64,000 bases of DNA from positions 109,296 through 173,295 of the forward strand of contig JAFSIC010000007.1 in assembly GCA_017439985.1 (NCBI GenBank). The letters run 5' to 3'. Made by a program: the position numbers and the translations under genes. The DNA is from Oscillospiraceae bacterium. GTDB lineage: Bacteria > Bacillota > Clostridia > Oscillospirales > Ruminococcaceae. A model generated the notes under the pieces. That model did no database searches. It saw only the letters and a program-made list of their open reading frames with translations, and was not told the DNA's origin. The stretch's first letter is position 1; each line of letters opens with the position of its first letter. Positions 40,842-48,945 of the stretch are shown one piece after another.

Positions 40842-42041
40842 ATCAAACAACAAAAACGCTTTCTCCTTTATTTCTGTATTGTCGTGCTGTTTAATCTGGC
40901 GGCGAACTTTGTACATCCGGTCACACCAACCTTTATTGTAGAGCGCAATCTGGATAGTTCCATGTTCGGCGTAGCTCTGGCTGCTATGATGGTCATGAAC
41001 TTTTCCTTCTCTCCATTCTGGGGCAAGCTCTGCTCTTATCTTCCGGTAAAAACCATCATTCTTATCTGCGCGGTAGGCTACGCCGTGGGGCAGGGGTTCT
41101 TCTGCATGGCTACCACCGAACTGGCTGTCATCGCCGGACGAATGTTTGCGGGTATCTTCACCGGCGGTGCTTTCATCGCCCTGTCCAACTATGTCATCAA
41201 CATCACTCCTGACCCAACACAGCGTGCAGAGCGCTTGACCGCTCAGGTCACCATCCAGAATGTAGCCAGCGCTGCCGGATATTTTATCGGTGGTATGCTG
41301 GGACTCATTTCCGTGGAGGTGACTTTCATTGTTCAGATCATCGCTTTGGCAGGCTGCGGTGTGCTGTTCTTCTTTATTTGCGAAGACGATATGCCTTATA
41401 AGCATAAACCGAACAAGCCTCTGTCTTTGAAAGAAGCCAATCCATTTGCAGCTTTCGCAACAGCCAAGCAGTTTATGACTCCGATGATGGCTCTGCTCTT
41501 CATCACCATCGCTGTGACCAGCATTGGTCAGAACTCCTTCGACCAGAGCTTCAACTACTACATCAAGGACCAGTTCAATCTGTCCTCCGCCTATAATGGC
41601 ATCTTCAAAGCGCTGATCGCTATCGTAACGCTTATCGCCAACTCCACCATCTGCGTATGGCTGCAGAGAAAAACCGATACAAACCGCAGCTTCCTGCCGA
41701 TCCTGCTGTGCTGTACCGTATCTCTGGGAGCGATCCTCTTCTTCGATACTCTAGTTCCGTTCGTGGCAGTTGACGTAATCTTCTTTGCTTTCAACGCAGT
41801 TCGTCTGCCTCTGCTGCAGAATATGTGTGCTATGCGCTCCAATGCGGAGAACAGCAATCAGGTTATGGGCTTCTATCAGGCAATGAACTCCATGGGCGGC
41901 ATCTTTGGCGCTCTCTTCGCCGGTTTGATTTACGAAACCAATCCACTGCTTCCGTTTATCCTCGCCTTTGCCGCTTTTGCGGTCGGCACCTCTGTCGCTG
42001 CTGTTTATGTCAGCAAGTATCGAAACGAGAAAAAAGCATAA
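40842..42041 (+). CDS. MFS transporter, probably initiated at AUC
   Basis: The protein has the twelve-helix major-facilitator pattern, with the loop 2-3 region NFSFSPFWGKLCSYLPVK and the segment RMFAGIFTGGAFIALSNYV. The first standard start codon in frame is GTG 40884, but that removes half of helix 1 and has no ribosome binding site. Reading back in frame gives KQQKRFLLYFCIVVLFNLA after ATC 40842, and GAGGGGG lies 8 bases before that ATC. I therefore annotate an AUC start (399 residues). The ATG at 40825 is out of frame. The substrate is unknown. Confidence 0.78.
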   Translation: MKQQKRFLLYFCIVVLFNLAANFVHPVTPTFIVERNLDSSMFGVALAAMMVMNFSFSPFWGKLCSYLPVKTIILICAVGYAVGQGFFCMATTELAVIAGRMFAGIFTGGAFIALSNYVINITPDPTQRAERLTAQVTIQNVASAAGYFIGGMLGLISVEVTFIVQIIALAGCGVLFFFICEDDMPYKHKPNKPLSLKEANPFAAFATAKQFMTPMMALLFITIAVTSIGQNSFDQSFNYYIKDQFNLSSAYNGIFKALIAIVTLIANSTICVWLQRKTDTNRSFLPILLCCTVSLGAILFFDTLVPFVAVDVIFFAFNAVRLPLLQNMCAMRSNAENSNQVMGFYQAMNSMGGIFGALFAGLIYETNPLLPFILAFAAFAVGTSVAAVYVSKYRNEKKA

Positions 42042-42044
42042 GAA

Positions 42045-42075
42045 AAAGCCTGTGCATACGCACAGGCTTTTATTT
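42045..42075. terminator. bidirectional terminator
   Basis: AAAGCCTGTGC / GCACAGGCTTT around ATAC, between convergent MFS and HEPN genes. Confidence 0.85.
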
Positions 42076-42079
42076 TGTC

Positions 42080-42541
42080 TTATTTTCTGCGGGAGATACG
42101 CTCTTCCGCCTGTTCACGGCGCTCCAACTCCTGATCGACCTGCTCGAAGATAAAGCGGTACATATCTTTCGCCATGGTGTAGAAACCCTGCACCATCTTG
42201 TAATCGATTTCCTTATCCACGTCGGCAGGATAACGGGTCTCAATATAGCATTGATTCAAATCCGCACTCTCATCGTACCACTGCTGAAAGCCTTTGTGGT
42301 ATTTCTTCGCCTGACGGCAAAGCCAGGTCAAGTTGTGACCGTCATACAAGCGACCGGAACGCAGGAGGATGTAAGCCTTCAGTGCCTTTTCAATGGCCTG
42401 TTGGCAGTGGAAGGCCGCCTGATCGTAACAGCGGTCATCCTCTTTCAGAAGGGAAGCTGCAACCAAGTCCGCACTGGAATGATCCAGCCAATCAAAGTAG
42501 CGCTTGCTGTCCTGATTGGAACGACGATTATTCGTTGCCAT
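42080..42541 (-). CDS. HEPN domain protein (putative ribonuclease toxin)
   Basis: Starting at MATNNRRSNQDSKRYF (AAAGGAACG upstream) the product is 153 residues. It has the HEPN four-helix signature: SADLVAASLLKEDDRCYDQAAFHCQQAIEKALKAY, then the Rx4H ribonuclease motif Arg64-LYDG-His69, and TRYPAD further on. HEPN proteins of this type cleave RNA and are often paired with an MNT antitoxin. Its start lies inside the end of the upstream small gene (14-base overlap), as expected for a toxin-antitoxin pair. Confidence 0.82.
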   Translation of the reverse strand: MATNNRRSNQDSKRYFDWLDHSSADLVAASLLKEDDRCYDQAAFHCQQAIEKALKAYILLRSGRLYDGHNLTWLCRQAKKYHKGFQQWYDESADLNQCYIETRYPADVDKEIDYKMVQGFYTMAKDMYRFIFEQVDQELERREQAEERISRRK

Positions 42542-42848
42542 AAAGCATCGTTCCTTTCGTAAAGATTCTGTGTGCAAATGCAGATGGGTTATCTTTGAAT
42601 TCTTCAAACTGCTCTTTTGTATAAAGGAGAATATCAAAGGGGATATCGCAGTCAACATCAAAAATTTCGGTCAGAAGCCTGCGTTTATCACTGCAATCGC
42701 AAATTACGCAGAGTTTGAATGATGTCAGTTCGCCACTCCAGTAGTACTTACAATTATAGAGAAATACAGCTTCCGGTTTAGCGGATTCAATAACTTGATC
42801 CAATACCATCTGTACCGGCTGGTGTCTTTCATCCAAGATCATCGTCAT
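42528..42848 (-). CDS. MNT-like partner of the HEPN protein, catalytic motif missing
   Basis: The 106-residue protein has the size, gene position and strand/helix order of a minimal nucleotidyltransferase antitoxin (PEAVFLYNC, then FKLCVICD and CDIPFDILLYTKEQFEEF). The catalytic GSxxxxD-x-D signature is absent: the expected GSRARG segment reads YNCKYYWSGE and the DIDL segment reads FKLCVICD. It therefore probably does not transfer AMP to the HEPN partner. The family assignment rests partly on context and could be wrong. GGAA/GGGG-type binding site precedes the ATG. Confidence 0.6.
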   Translation of the reverse strand: MTMILDERHQPVQMVLDQVIESAKPEAVFLYNCKYYWSGELTSFKLCVICDCSDKRRLLTEIFDVDCDIPFDILLYTKEQFEEFKDNPSAFAHRIFTKGTMLYGNE

Positions 42849-42860
42849 TCCCCTTTCCTG

Positions 42861-43676
42861 TTACAGATAATCGTTGGGGTCCACATCATCCAGCGGGTCA
42901 ATGTACACATTATTTTCCTGCTGTGTCACAGTTGGCTTGTTCCAACGAGTATTGGTTTTGTTATTCTTATCAGGGTTTGCCTCTTCCATGCCCACAAAGC
43001 TGCGTCCGATGAAGAAGACCACCAGACAAACAATGAAGATTGCCGCCAGCAGTTCTGCTACCTTGGACAGCTCCACGCCGTAGAACTGGCTGAAGTTGGT
43101 GTAACTCAGTCGTGCATCCGCGCAAAGCACCGCCAGCACTTCCTGTCCATCGATCAGAGGGGCAAAGCCCAGCACCAAATCATTGTTGTAGATTTTCGGA
43201 ATATAAGTTGCAGAGCTTTTTTTGTTCAACAGCGTTTTTACCTGCTGAACGCAGGTTTCATCAATGAAGTCCTGCTGATAGGGCGCTCCCGGAAGGAAAT
43301 CGCTGTTTTCTTCATAATCTGCGTCAGCCAGGCAGGCCAAACTGCCGTCCTCTTTCTCATAAACCAGATAAAGTCGAGAAAAGCCGTACTCTTTCTTTGC
43401 CTGAGAAAGCAGATCAATCAATTTGTCGTAGGTCGGGCCGGTGGTTTCAGTCGCCAGCAAGTAGCGCAGCCTTTGCGGCTCATAATGCGCCATAGACATC
43501 GACAGCGGAGAAAGCTGCTGGGCTGTTGTTTCACCCAAAGACTGAATCGCCCAGCGTTCTCGGCTCAGCGGAGCCAAAAAGCAAGCCAACGTCAGAATCA
43601 AAGACAGCAGACCCAACAGCAGGGAAATGGTCTGCGTCTTTTTGGAAGCAAAAAATGCTTGAATATGTTCTGTCAT
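42861..43676 (-). CDS. two-helix membrane protein with extracytoplasmic domain
   Basis: Starting at MTEHIQAFFASKKTQ (GAGGT upstream) the product is 271 residues. It has a membrane helix at about 15-37 and an extracytoplasmic region of about 150 residues (YGFSRLYLVYEKEDGSLACLADADYEEN, then VLGFAPLIDGQEVLAVLCAD) that resembles a PAS/Cache sensor. A second helix lies at about 212-232, with a short cytoplasmic acidic tail (DPLDDVDPNDYL). No output domain is present, so it may regulate a partner. It lies 12 bases before the MNT-like gene but need not be functionally linked. Confidence 0.6.
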   Translation of the reverse strand: MTEHIQAFFASKKTQTISLLLGLLSLILTLACFLAPLSRERWAIQSLGETTAQQLSPLSMSMAHYEPQRLRYLLATETTGPTYDKLIDLLSQAKKEYGFSRLYLVYEKEDGSLACLADADYEENSDFLPGAPYQQDFIDETCVQQVKTLLNKKSSATYIPKIYNNDLVLGFAPLIDGQEVLAVLCADARLSYTNFSQFYGVELSKVAELLAAIFIVCLVVFFIGRSFVGMEEANPDKNNKTNTRWNKPTVTQQENNVYIDPLDDVDPNDYL

Positions 43677-43824
43677 AAGTACCTCACAAAATCTTTTGGT
43701 ACATCTATTATACCACAAATGCCGGAACAATAAAGAATTTTCCATGAATTTCTTTCGGCAATTGCAGAAGATATCAATTTATGCTACTCTTAGTTCAGTA
43801 AGTTTGAAGTAAGGGAGGAACTGC

Positions 43825-44352
43825 ATGAAACTTTTCCACATTATTTTGCACCTGTTGAGGAAAAAATCTGTCTTTCAGCGCAGAGAGCAGCTGCCGCAGA
43901 AAGCCTTTTCCGCCCGCAATCTGTCCTTCACACCGCAACGGTGGTACTGCACCGCTGACTTCAAGCAACAGGCTCGCAACCACTGCGCCGCTGTCTGCAT
44001 CATGAATGCTTTGCTGTATTATAAGCAGCGCCCTTCCTTTGAAGCAGTCCACCATTTAATCGGCAACGGTCCTGTATTCCGTTTGCGAAAAGCGAAAGAA
44101 TGGTTTTATCTCCATAAAATTCGTAACACAGAGCAGTTGGAGTCTGCTTTGGCTGCGCAGCTTCCTTGTGCTCTGCTGCTGTCCACCCCGCGTCATGAGT
44201 GGCACTGGGTACTGGTCACAGGGATACGAGAATATCCTGATGGCAGTCGATGGCTTTGCATTGCCGATGGCTGGCACAGCGATGGACTGCGTTTCTATCA
44301 GCTGCAGCGGGAGCACGATTGGCTCTCCTGTGTTTCCTTGGAACTGAAATAA
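43825..44352 (+). CDS. peptidase C39-like (papain-fold) protein
   Basis: The 175-residue protein has a C39-like active-site arrangement: Cys in ARNHCAAVCIMNALLYY, His in EWHWVLVTGIREY and Asp in LCIADGWHSDG. There is no signal peptide and no ABC transporter fusion, so it is not a bacteriocin exporter protease in the usual form. The N-terminal 40 residues are basic. It may be a cytoplasmic cysteine peptidase. GGAGG precedes the ATG and a terminator follows; no peptide substrate gene is adjacent. Confidence 0.68.
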   Translation: MKLFHIILHLLRKKSVFQRREQLPQKAFSARNLSFTPQRWYCTADFKQQARNHCAAVCIMNALLYYKQRPSFEAVHHLIGNGPVFRLRKAKEWFYLHKIRNTEQLESALAAQLPCALLLSTPRHEWHWVLVTGIREYPDGSRWLCIADGWHSDGLRFYQLQREHDWLSCVSLELK

Positions 44353-44353
44353 A

Positions 44354-44385
44354 AAATCCCCGATTCCGGAGAATCGGGGATTTTA
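44354..44385. terminator. bidirectional terminator
   Basis: AAATCCCCGATTC / GAATCGGGGATTT around CGGA, shared by the C39-like gene and ackA. Confidence 0.85.
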
Positions 44386-44413
44386 TTTGCTTTATAGCAG
44401 AATAATCAAATGA

Positions 44414-45607
44414 TTATTTAACCAGCTCAGCAGTGTCGCGAGCGATCAGCAGTTCTTCGTTGGTTGGCAGAACCCAAGCCTGAACTTTGGAGTTCTCGGT
44501 GTTGAAGGTAGCTTCTTTTCTGGATGCGTTAGCGCAGAGTTCTTCGCAAACTTCCAGACCGAGGAATTCCATGTCTTTGCAGACATTGTAACGAACGGAA
44601 GCAGAGTTTTCGCCGATACCACCGGTGAAGATAACTGCGTCCAGACCGCCCATAGCTGCAGCGTAGGAACCAACGTACTGTTTGATCTGGTAGCAAACTT
44701 TGTCCAGAGTAAGCTGAGCGCGTTCGTTGCCTTCTTTAGCAGCAACTTCCAGGTCGCGGCAGTCGGAAGAGATGCCGGAGATACCCTGGAAACCGGATTT
44801 TTTGTTCAGGATGTTGTTCATTTCAGACCAGGACAGGCCTTCTTTTTCAGCAACGTAGGAAACGATGGAGTTATCTACAGCACCGGAACGGGTACCCATG
44901 ATGATACCGTCGAGTGGGGTGAAGCCCATGGTGGTATCCATGCATTTGCCGTCTTTGATAGCTGCGATGGAAGAACCGTTACCCAGATGGCAGGTAACAA
45001 CTTTTTTGCCTTCCAGACCGCCGAGGATTTCGCCCAGACGGGAGCTTACGAAGCGGTGGGAAGTACCGTGGAAGCCGTATTTACGAACGCCGTATTTTTC
45101 GTAGTATTCGTATGGCATACCGGAGATGTAAGCTTTAGCTGGCATGGTCTGATGGAAAGCAGTGTCGAATACTGCAACCTGTGGAACATCTTTACCCATA
45201 ACTTCTACGCAAGCTTTGATAGCGGTTACGTTAGCTGGGTTGTGCAGAGGAGCCAGAGCGGACAGGTCTTCGATTGCAGCGATGATTTCGTCGTTGCAAA
45301 CTACGGACTGGAAGAATTTCTCGCCGCCGTGTACTACGCGGTGACCAACTGCGTTGATCTCTTTAACGTCGTCGATAACTTTGCCTTCGCCGCTGGTCAT
45401 CAGTTCCATCAGTTTATCGAAAGCTTCTTTGTGAGTTGGGAATGCAACTTCGAGAGCTACTTCTTTACCCTCATGAGTTTTGTGGGTAATTTTGCCGTCG
45501 ATGCCGATTCTTTCGCAAAGACCTTTTGCGATTACGTTTTCGTTTTCCATATCAATCAGCTGATATTTCATAGAGGAACTGCCTGCGTTGATAACTAAGA
45601 TTTTCAT
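44414..45607 (-). CDS. ackA: acetate kinase
   Basis: The 397-residue enzyme interconverts acetyl phosphate plus ADP and acetate plus ATP, the last step of acetate fermentation. Signatures include VINAGSSSMKYQLID at the N-terminus, GHRVVHGGEKF, AVFDTAFHQTMP, YGFHGTSHRFV and VVTCHLGNGSSI. The C-terminal ATP site reads VIFTGGIGENSASVR. GGAGGA precedes the ATG. Strong codon bias suggests high expression. The divergent neighbour tmcAL uses acetate. Confidence 0.97.
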   Translation of the reverse strand: MKILVINAGSSSMKYQLIDMENENVIAKGLCERIGIDGKITHKTHEGKEVALEVAFPTHKEAFDKLMELMTSGEGKVIDDVKEINAVGHRVVHGGEKFFQSVVCNDEIIAAIEDLSALAPLHNPANVTAIKACVEVMGKDVPQVAVFDTAFHQTMPAKAYISGMPYEYYEKYGVRKYGFHGTSHRFVSSRLGEILGGLEGKKVVTCHLGNGSSIAAIKDGKCMDTTMGFTPLDGIIMGTRSGAVDNSIVSYVAEKEGLSWSEMNNILNKKSGFQGISGISSDCRDLEVAAKEGNERAQLTLDKVCYQIKQYVGSYAAAMGGLDAVIFTGGIGENSASVRYNVCKDMEFLGLEVCEELCANASRKEATFNTENSKVQAWVLPTNEELLIARDTAELVK

Positions 45608-45668
45608 TGTAATCTCCTCCTAAAGAGTTTTTCACCGTGCGAACATTTGACACAGTGCTTCATATTCT

Positions 45669-45697
45669 ATATTATTATAGTTAGTCCAATTTTTCAA
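45669..45697 (-). promoter_or_regulatory. promoter of ackA
   Basis: Leftward TTGAAA (45697-45692)-N17-TAATAT (45674-45669). Confidence 0.65.
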
Positions 45698-45788
45698 GCG
45701 GTTCTGTACACTTTTTCTGTTTGTAACCAAAATTTTGGTACTTTTCTTAGGAAAGCCGCTGTAAATTTTATCGAAAGGAGTCCCTGCC

Positions 45789-46964
45789 ATGAAAACTGCC
45801 GTCATTATTTCCGAATATAACCCCTTTCATCGGGGACATCAGTGGCAAATCAATCAGCTGCGGCAAATGGGGTACAGCCACATCACTGCTGTGATGAGCG
45901 GCTGCTTTGTACAGCGGGGAGCTCCTGCCATCTTCCATAAAAAAGACCGTGCCCGCATGGCTCTGCAGGGCGGTGCCGACCTGGTCATCGAGCTGCCTCT
46001 GCCTTACGCATGCGCTACGGCACAGCGCTTTGCTTTCGGAGGCGTAGCGTTGGCAGATGCCCTCGGCTGTGCTGACGCACTTTGCTTCGGCAGTGAGTGC
46101 GGAGATATTTCGCAGTTGAATGCCGCCGTTGACGCCTTGGAATCTCCCAGCCTGAAACCACTTCTGGATAAGTATCTGGCACAGGGTATGACCTTCGCAA
46201 AAGCCCGCACTCTTGCCGTGGCTGAATTGGCTTCTCCTGATATCGCTGCTTTGCTGGAAGAACCCAACAACACCCTCGGTATTGAATACATGCTGCAGCT
46301 TCGTCAGCTAAAATCTCATTTGGAGCCTGTCACCATCCCGCGTAAAAGCGTGTCACACCATGCCCATGACGCACAGGACGGCTTTGCGTCCGCCAGCCAT
46401 ATTCGTCAGCTTCTCTTTGATGGACAGCTTAGCGAGGCTTCTGCACTCGTTCCCGATGAATGTGCAGAGATTCTGCACAGCTTATCTCCTGTCAAAGCGA
46501 ATGACCGCATCGTTCTGTCTCGCCTGCGTACGCTGAGCAAGGAGGAACTTTCCCATCTGCCCGATTGCTCCGAAGGCATTGAAAATCGTCTGTACCAAGC
46601 CATTCGTGACAGCCTGTCCTTAGAGGAAATCTGGGAAAAAACCAAATCCAAGCGCTACTCTCATGCACGAATCCGACGCCTGTGTATGAATGCTTTTCTC
46701 GCTGTGAACGATGGTCTGCATCAGCAGCTGCCGCCCTATTTGCGTGTTCTCGGCTTCAATGAGCGAGGCCGTGAGTTGCTGGCTCTCGCCCGTAAACAGG
46801 CTAAACTCCCTATCTCCGGTTCATTGGCTGATCTCGCCCACACATCCAATCGTGCTAACTCGTATGCACAATTGGAAGCACGGTCCGTGGATCTGTACAA
46901 TCTTTTCGAAGCAGAGCTTCACCCCTGCGGTGAGGATTTCCGCTTCTCTCCACACCGGCTGTAA
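45789..46964 (+). CDS. tmcAL: tRNA(Met) cytidine acetate ligase
   Basis: The 391-residue protein matches TmcAL/YlbM: the adenylylation-type nucleotide site EYNPFHRGHQWQI, SGCFVQRGAPAIFHKKDRARMAL and DLVIELPLPYACATAQRFAFG. The C-terminal helical half recognises tRNA. TmcAL activates acetate with ATP to make N4-acetylcytidine at the wobble position of elongator tRNA(Met). Being divergent from acetate kinase is a frequent arrangement in Firmicutes. AAAGGAG precedes the ATG and a terminator follows. Confidence 0.9.
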   Translation: MKTAVIISEYNPFHRGHQWQINQLRQMGYSHITAVMSGCFVQRGAPAIFHKKDRARMALQGGADLVIELPLPYACATAQRFAFGGVALADALGCADALCFGSECGDISQLNAAVDALESPSLKPLLDKYLAQGMTFAKARTLAVAELASPDIAALLEEPNNTLGIEYMLQLRQLKSHLEPVTIPRKSVSHHAHDAQDGFASASHIRQLLFDGQLSEASALVPDECAEILHSLSPVKANDRIVLSRLRTLSKEELSHLPDCSEGIENRLYQAIRDSLSLEEIWEKTKSKRYSHARIRRLCMNAFLAVNDGLHQQLPPYLRVLGFNERGRELLALARKQAKLPISGSLADLAHTSNRANSYAQLEARSVDLYNLFEAELHPCGEDFRFSPHRL

Positions 46965-46969
46965 CAATC

Positions 46970-47004
46970 AAGCACCCTTTTCACAAGAAAAGGGTGCTTT
47001 TTTT
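46970..47004 (+). terminator. terminator of tmcAL
   Basis: AGCACCCTTTTC / GAAAAGGGTGCT around ACAA with a long T run. Confidence 0.88.
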
Positions 47005-47045
47005 CGTAATAGAATAACCAAACAAAGGATATACTGAAAAGAGAA

Positions 47046-48224
47046 TCAGCTTTGGTGCCGCAAAAGAACACGGTGGAGTGCTTCGATCGCTTTTGTACTT
47101 TGTTCCCGTGGAACCAGTACAGAATAGCGGCGCTCGCCCAGCCAAGTACTTCCCAGCGGAATATTCTCGTTCTGCAGAGCTGTATTCAGCTCCTGCTTCA
47201 GATTCGGGATGCTGTGCAGCCCGCTGCCGATCAGCGTAACCTTTGACCTGCTTTCGTCTACCTCTGCACTCAGGGAAAGCTCCGACAGCGTTTCATTCAC
47301 CGTCTGCCGATCATGTTCCGGCACGGTGAAGAACAGCTGCAACGGAGCCGGCTGCTCTGTTAAATCCGGACGTACATCCCGCCGATACAGTGTCATCATC
47401 AGTCTGCCCGCATCCTCTAAAGTAATGTTCTCCAAACGATAGCACAGCGTACTGTTGTCTGCCGTGATGCCCCTCAGCATAGGCTGAGTTTCCCGCTGAT
47501 AGCGCACCAGTGTTCCCGGTACATTGCTAAGGCTGGACAAAACCTCCAGACAGACCTGTCGGTCCTTTGCCAGTTCCACCGAGCGATCATGGAGGACTTT
47601 CGCACCCATGGATGCCATGACCAGCATATCATTGTAGCTGATTTCCTGCCATTTCACAGCCTCAGGAACCAGCCGCGGGTCAGCGGTATAAACACCCTCC
47701 ACATCAGTAAAAATCTGACAGCGATCTGCCTTCAGCGCGGCTGCCAACGCCACCGCTGTTGTGTCGGAGCCGCCGCGCCCCAAGGTTGTAATATCGCCCT
47801 CCTCACTGATTCCCTGAAAGCCTGCCACAAGCACGATCATCCCCTGTTCCAGATGCTTACGGATCCGCTCGGTATCCACCTGCAGAATGCGGGCATTTTG
47901 GTGGATACCATTGGTATGTATCCCCACCTGCCAGCCACAGAGAGAAACCGCCTTACAACCCAACTGCCCCAAAGCCATGGCCATCAGAGAAACCGATAAC
48001 TGCTCTCCCGTGGATAAAAGAACATCCATCTCCCTCCCGGAAGCCTTGTCTGTGATCTCCTGTGCCTTTTCAATGAGGCTGTCTGTCGTCTTTCCCTGTG
48101 CCGACAGGACCACCACCATCTGATTTCCCAGCCGGAACTGCTCCGCGATCCGCCGTGCCACATGGTATAATCGCTGACTATCCTTTACTGAGGAGCCACC
48201 GTATTTTTGAACGATCAAGCTCAT
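47046..48224 (-). CDS. aspartate kinase
   Basis: Starting at MSLIVQKYGGSSVKD (GGTGAG upstream; the reading frame is open for 56 more codons but these lack any match to aspartokinase), the enzyme has 392 residues. Catalytic-domain signatures are KYGGSSVKD, LLSTGEQLSVSLMAMAL and TTLGRGGSDTTAVALAAAL. Two ACT domains make up the C-terminal third (about residues 260-392), expected to sense lysine or threonine. It phosphorylates aspartate for the lysine/threonine/methionine pathway. It follows an ACT-domain regulator-like gene but a terminator lies between them. Confidence 0.93.
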   Translation of the reverse strand: MSLIVQKYGGSSVKDSQRLYHVARRIAEQFRLGNQMVVVLSAQGKTTDSLIEKAQEITDKASGREMDVLLSTGEQLSVSLMAMALGQLGCKAVSLCGWQVGIHTNGIHQNARILQVDTERIRKHLEQGMIVLVAGFQGISEEGDITTLGRGGSDTTAVALAAALKADRCQIFTDVEGVYTADPRLVPEAVKWQEISYNDMLVMASMGAKVLHDRSVELAKDRQVCLEVLSSLSNVPGTLVRYQRETQPMLRGITADNSTLCYRLENITLEDAGRLMMTLYRRDVRPDLTEQPAPLQLFFTVPEHDRQTVNETLSELSLSAEVDESRSKVTLIGSGLHSIPNLKQELNTALQNENIPLGSTWLGERRYSVLVPREQSTKAIEALHRVLLRHQS

Positions 48225-48310
48225 GCCTCTCACCACTTTCTGCAAAATTTCCATCAGAACTGCGCCTTTTATCAGTATATGCACCGATGGGAATTCTGCT
48301 CCGAAAACAG

Positions 48311-48338
48311 AAAAAGCCGCCGAAAACGGCGGCTTTGG
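48311..48338 (-). terminator. terminator of the ACT-domain gene
   Basis: AAAGCCGCCG / CGGCGGCTTT around four As; T run on the minus strand. Confidence 0.85.
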
Positions 48339-48343
48339 AAAGA

Positions 48344-48775
48344 CTATGAGATGCGGCTGATACGGATAACGCCTTTGCATTTGTACAGACATTCGAAGAG
48401 TTCGTCCTCCTCCAATGTCATGTTGGTGGTGCGGATGGAAATCGTTGCAGGCGCCGCACCATCAGACGGAATATTCTGATTAACAGTCAGTATATTGGCT
48501 CCACATTCATACAATTGATTGATAACCGTGGACAGTACACCCGGAATATCTTCCAGAGAAAAATACAGAGTTACAACGGCACTATCGTGCATCCGATACT
48601 CCATGACCTTGTCTTTGTATTTATAAAATGCACTGCGGGACAGCTCCGCAAGCTCTGCCGCATGGGAAGCGTTTTTTGCTTTGCCTGTGGCAAGGTAACG
48701 CTTGGCCTGGAGTACTTTAATAAAGATTTCAGGAACAACATCCTCTTCGATCAGATAGAATTTTCTTTCTTTCAT
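48344..48775 (-). CDS. ACT domain-containing protein (PheB/UPF0735 type)
   Basis: Start at MKERKFYLIEEDVVPEIF follows AAAGGATG at the proper distance. The 144-residue protein has an N-terminal HTH-like part (about 1-65, KNASHAAELAELSRSAFYKYKDKV) and a C-terminal ACT domain (about 72-144, LEDIPGVLSTVINQLYECGANILTVNQNIP). Homologues lie beside homoserine dehydrogenase or aspartokinase and are thought to sense amino acids. Here it is just upstream of aspartokinase. Its ligand is unknown. Confidence 0.87.
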   Translation of the reverse strand: MKERKFYLIEEDVVPEIFIKVLQAKRYLATGKAKNASHAAELAELSRSAFYKYKDKVMEYRMHDSAVVTLYFSLEDIPGVLSTVINQLYECGANILTVNQNIPSDGAAPATISIRTTNMTLEEDELFECLYKCKGVIRISRIS

Positions 48776-48945
48776 CGAGATCATCCTTTCTGCTGCACTT
48801 TTGCAAATTAACCTGTTGATAGTGTAACACAGTCCATCTATTGTGTACAGATGTTTTGCTGAGAAACGCGTTTCCCTGCAAACAATTCTGTCGGACTGCA
48901 CAGAGAAAGGGAAAAAATTTGTACCGAATGGTAAGGAGGTTGACT

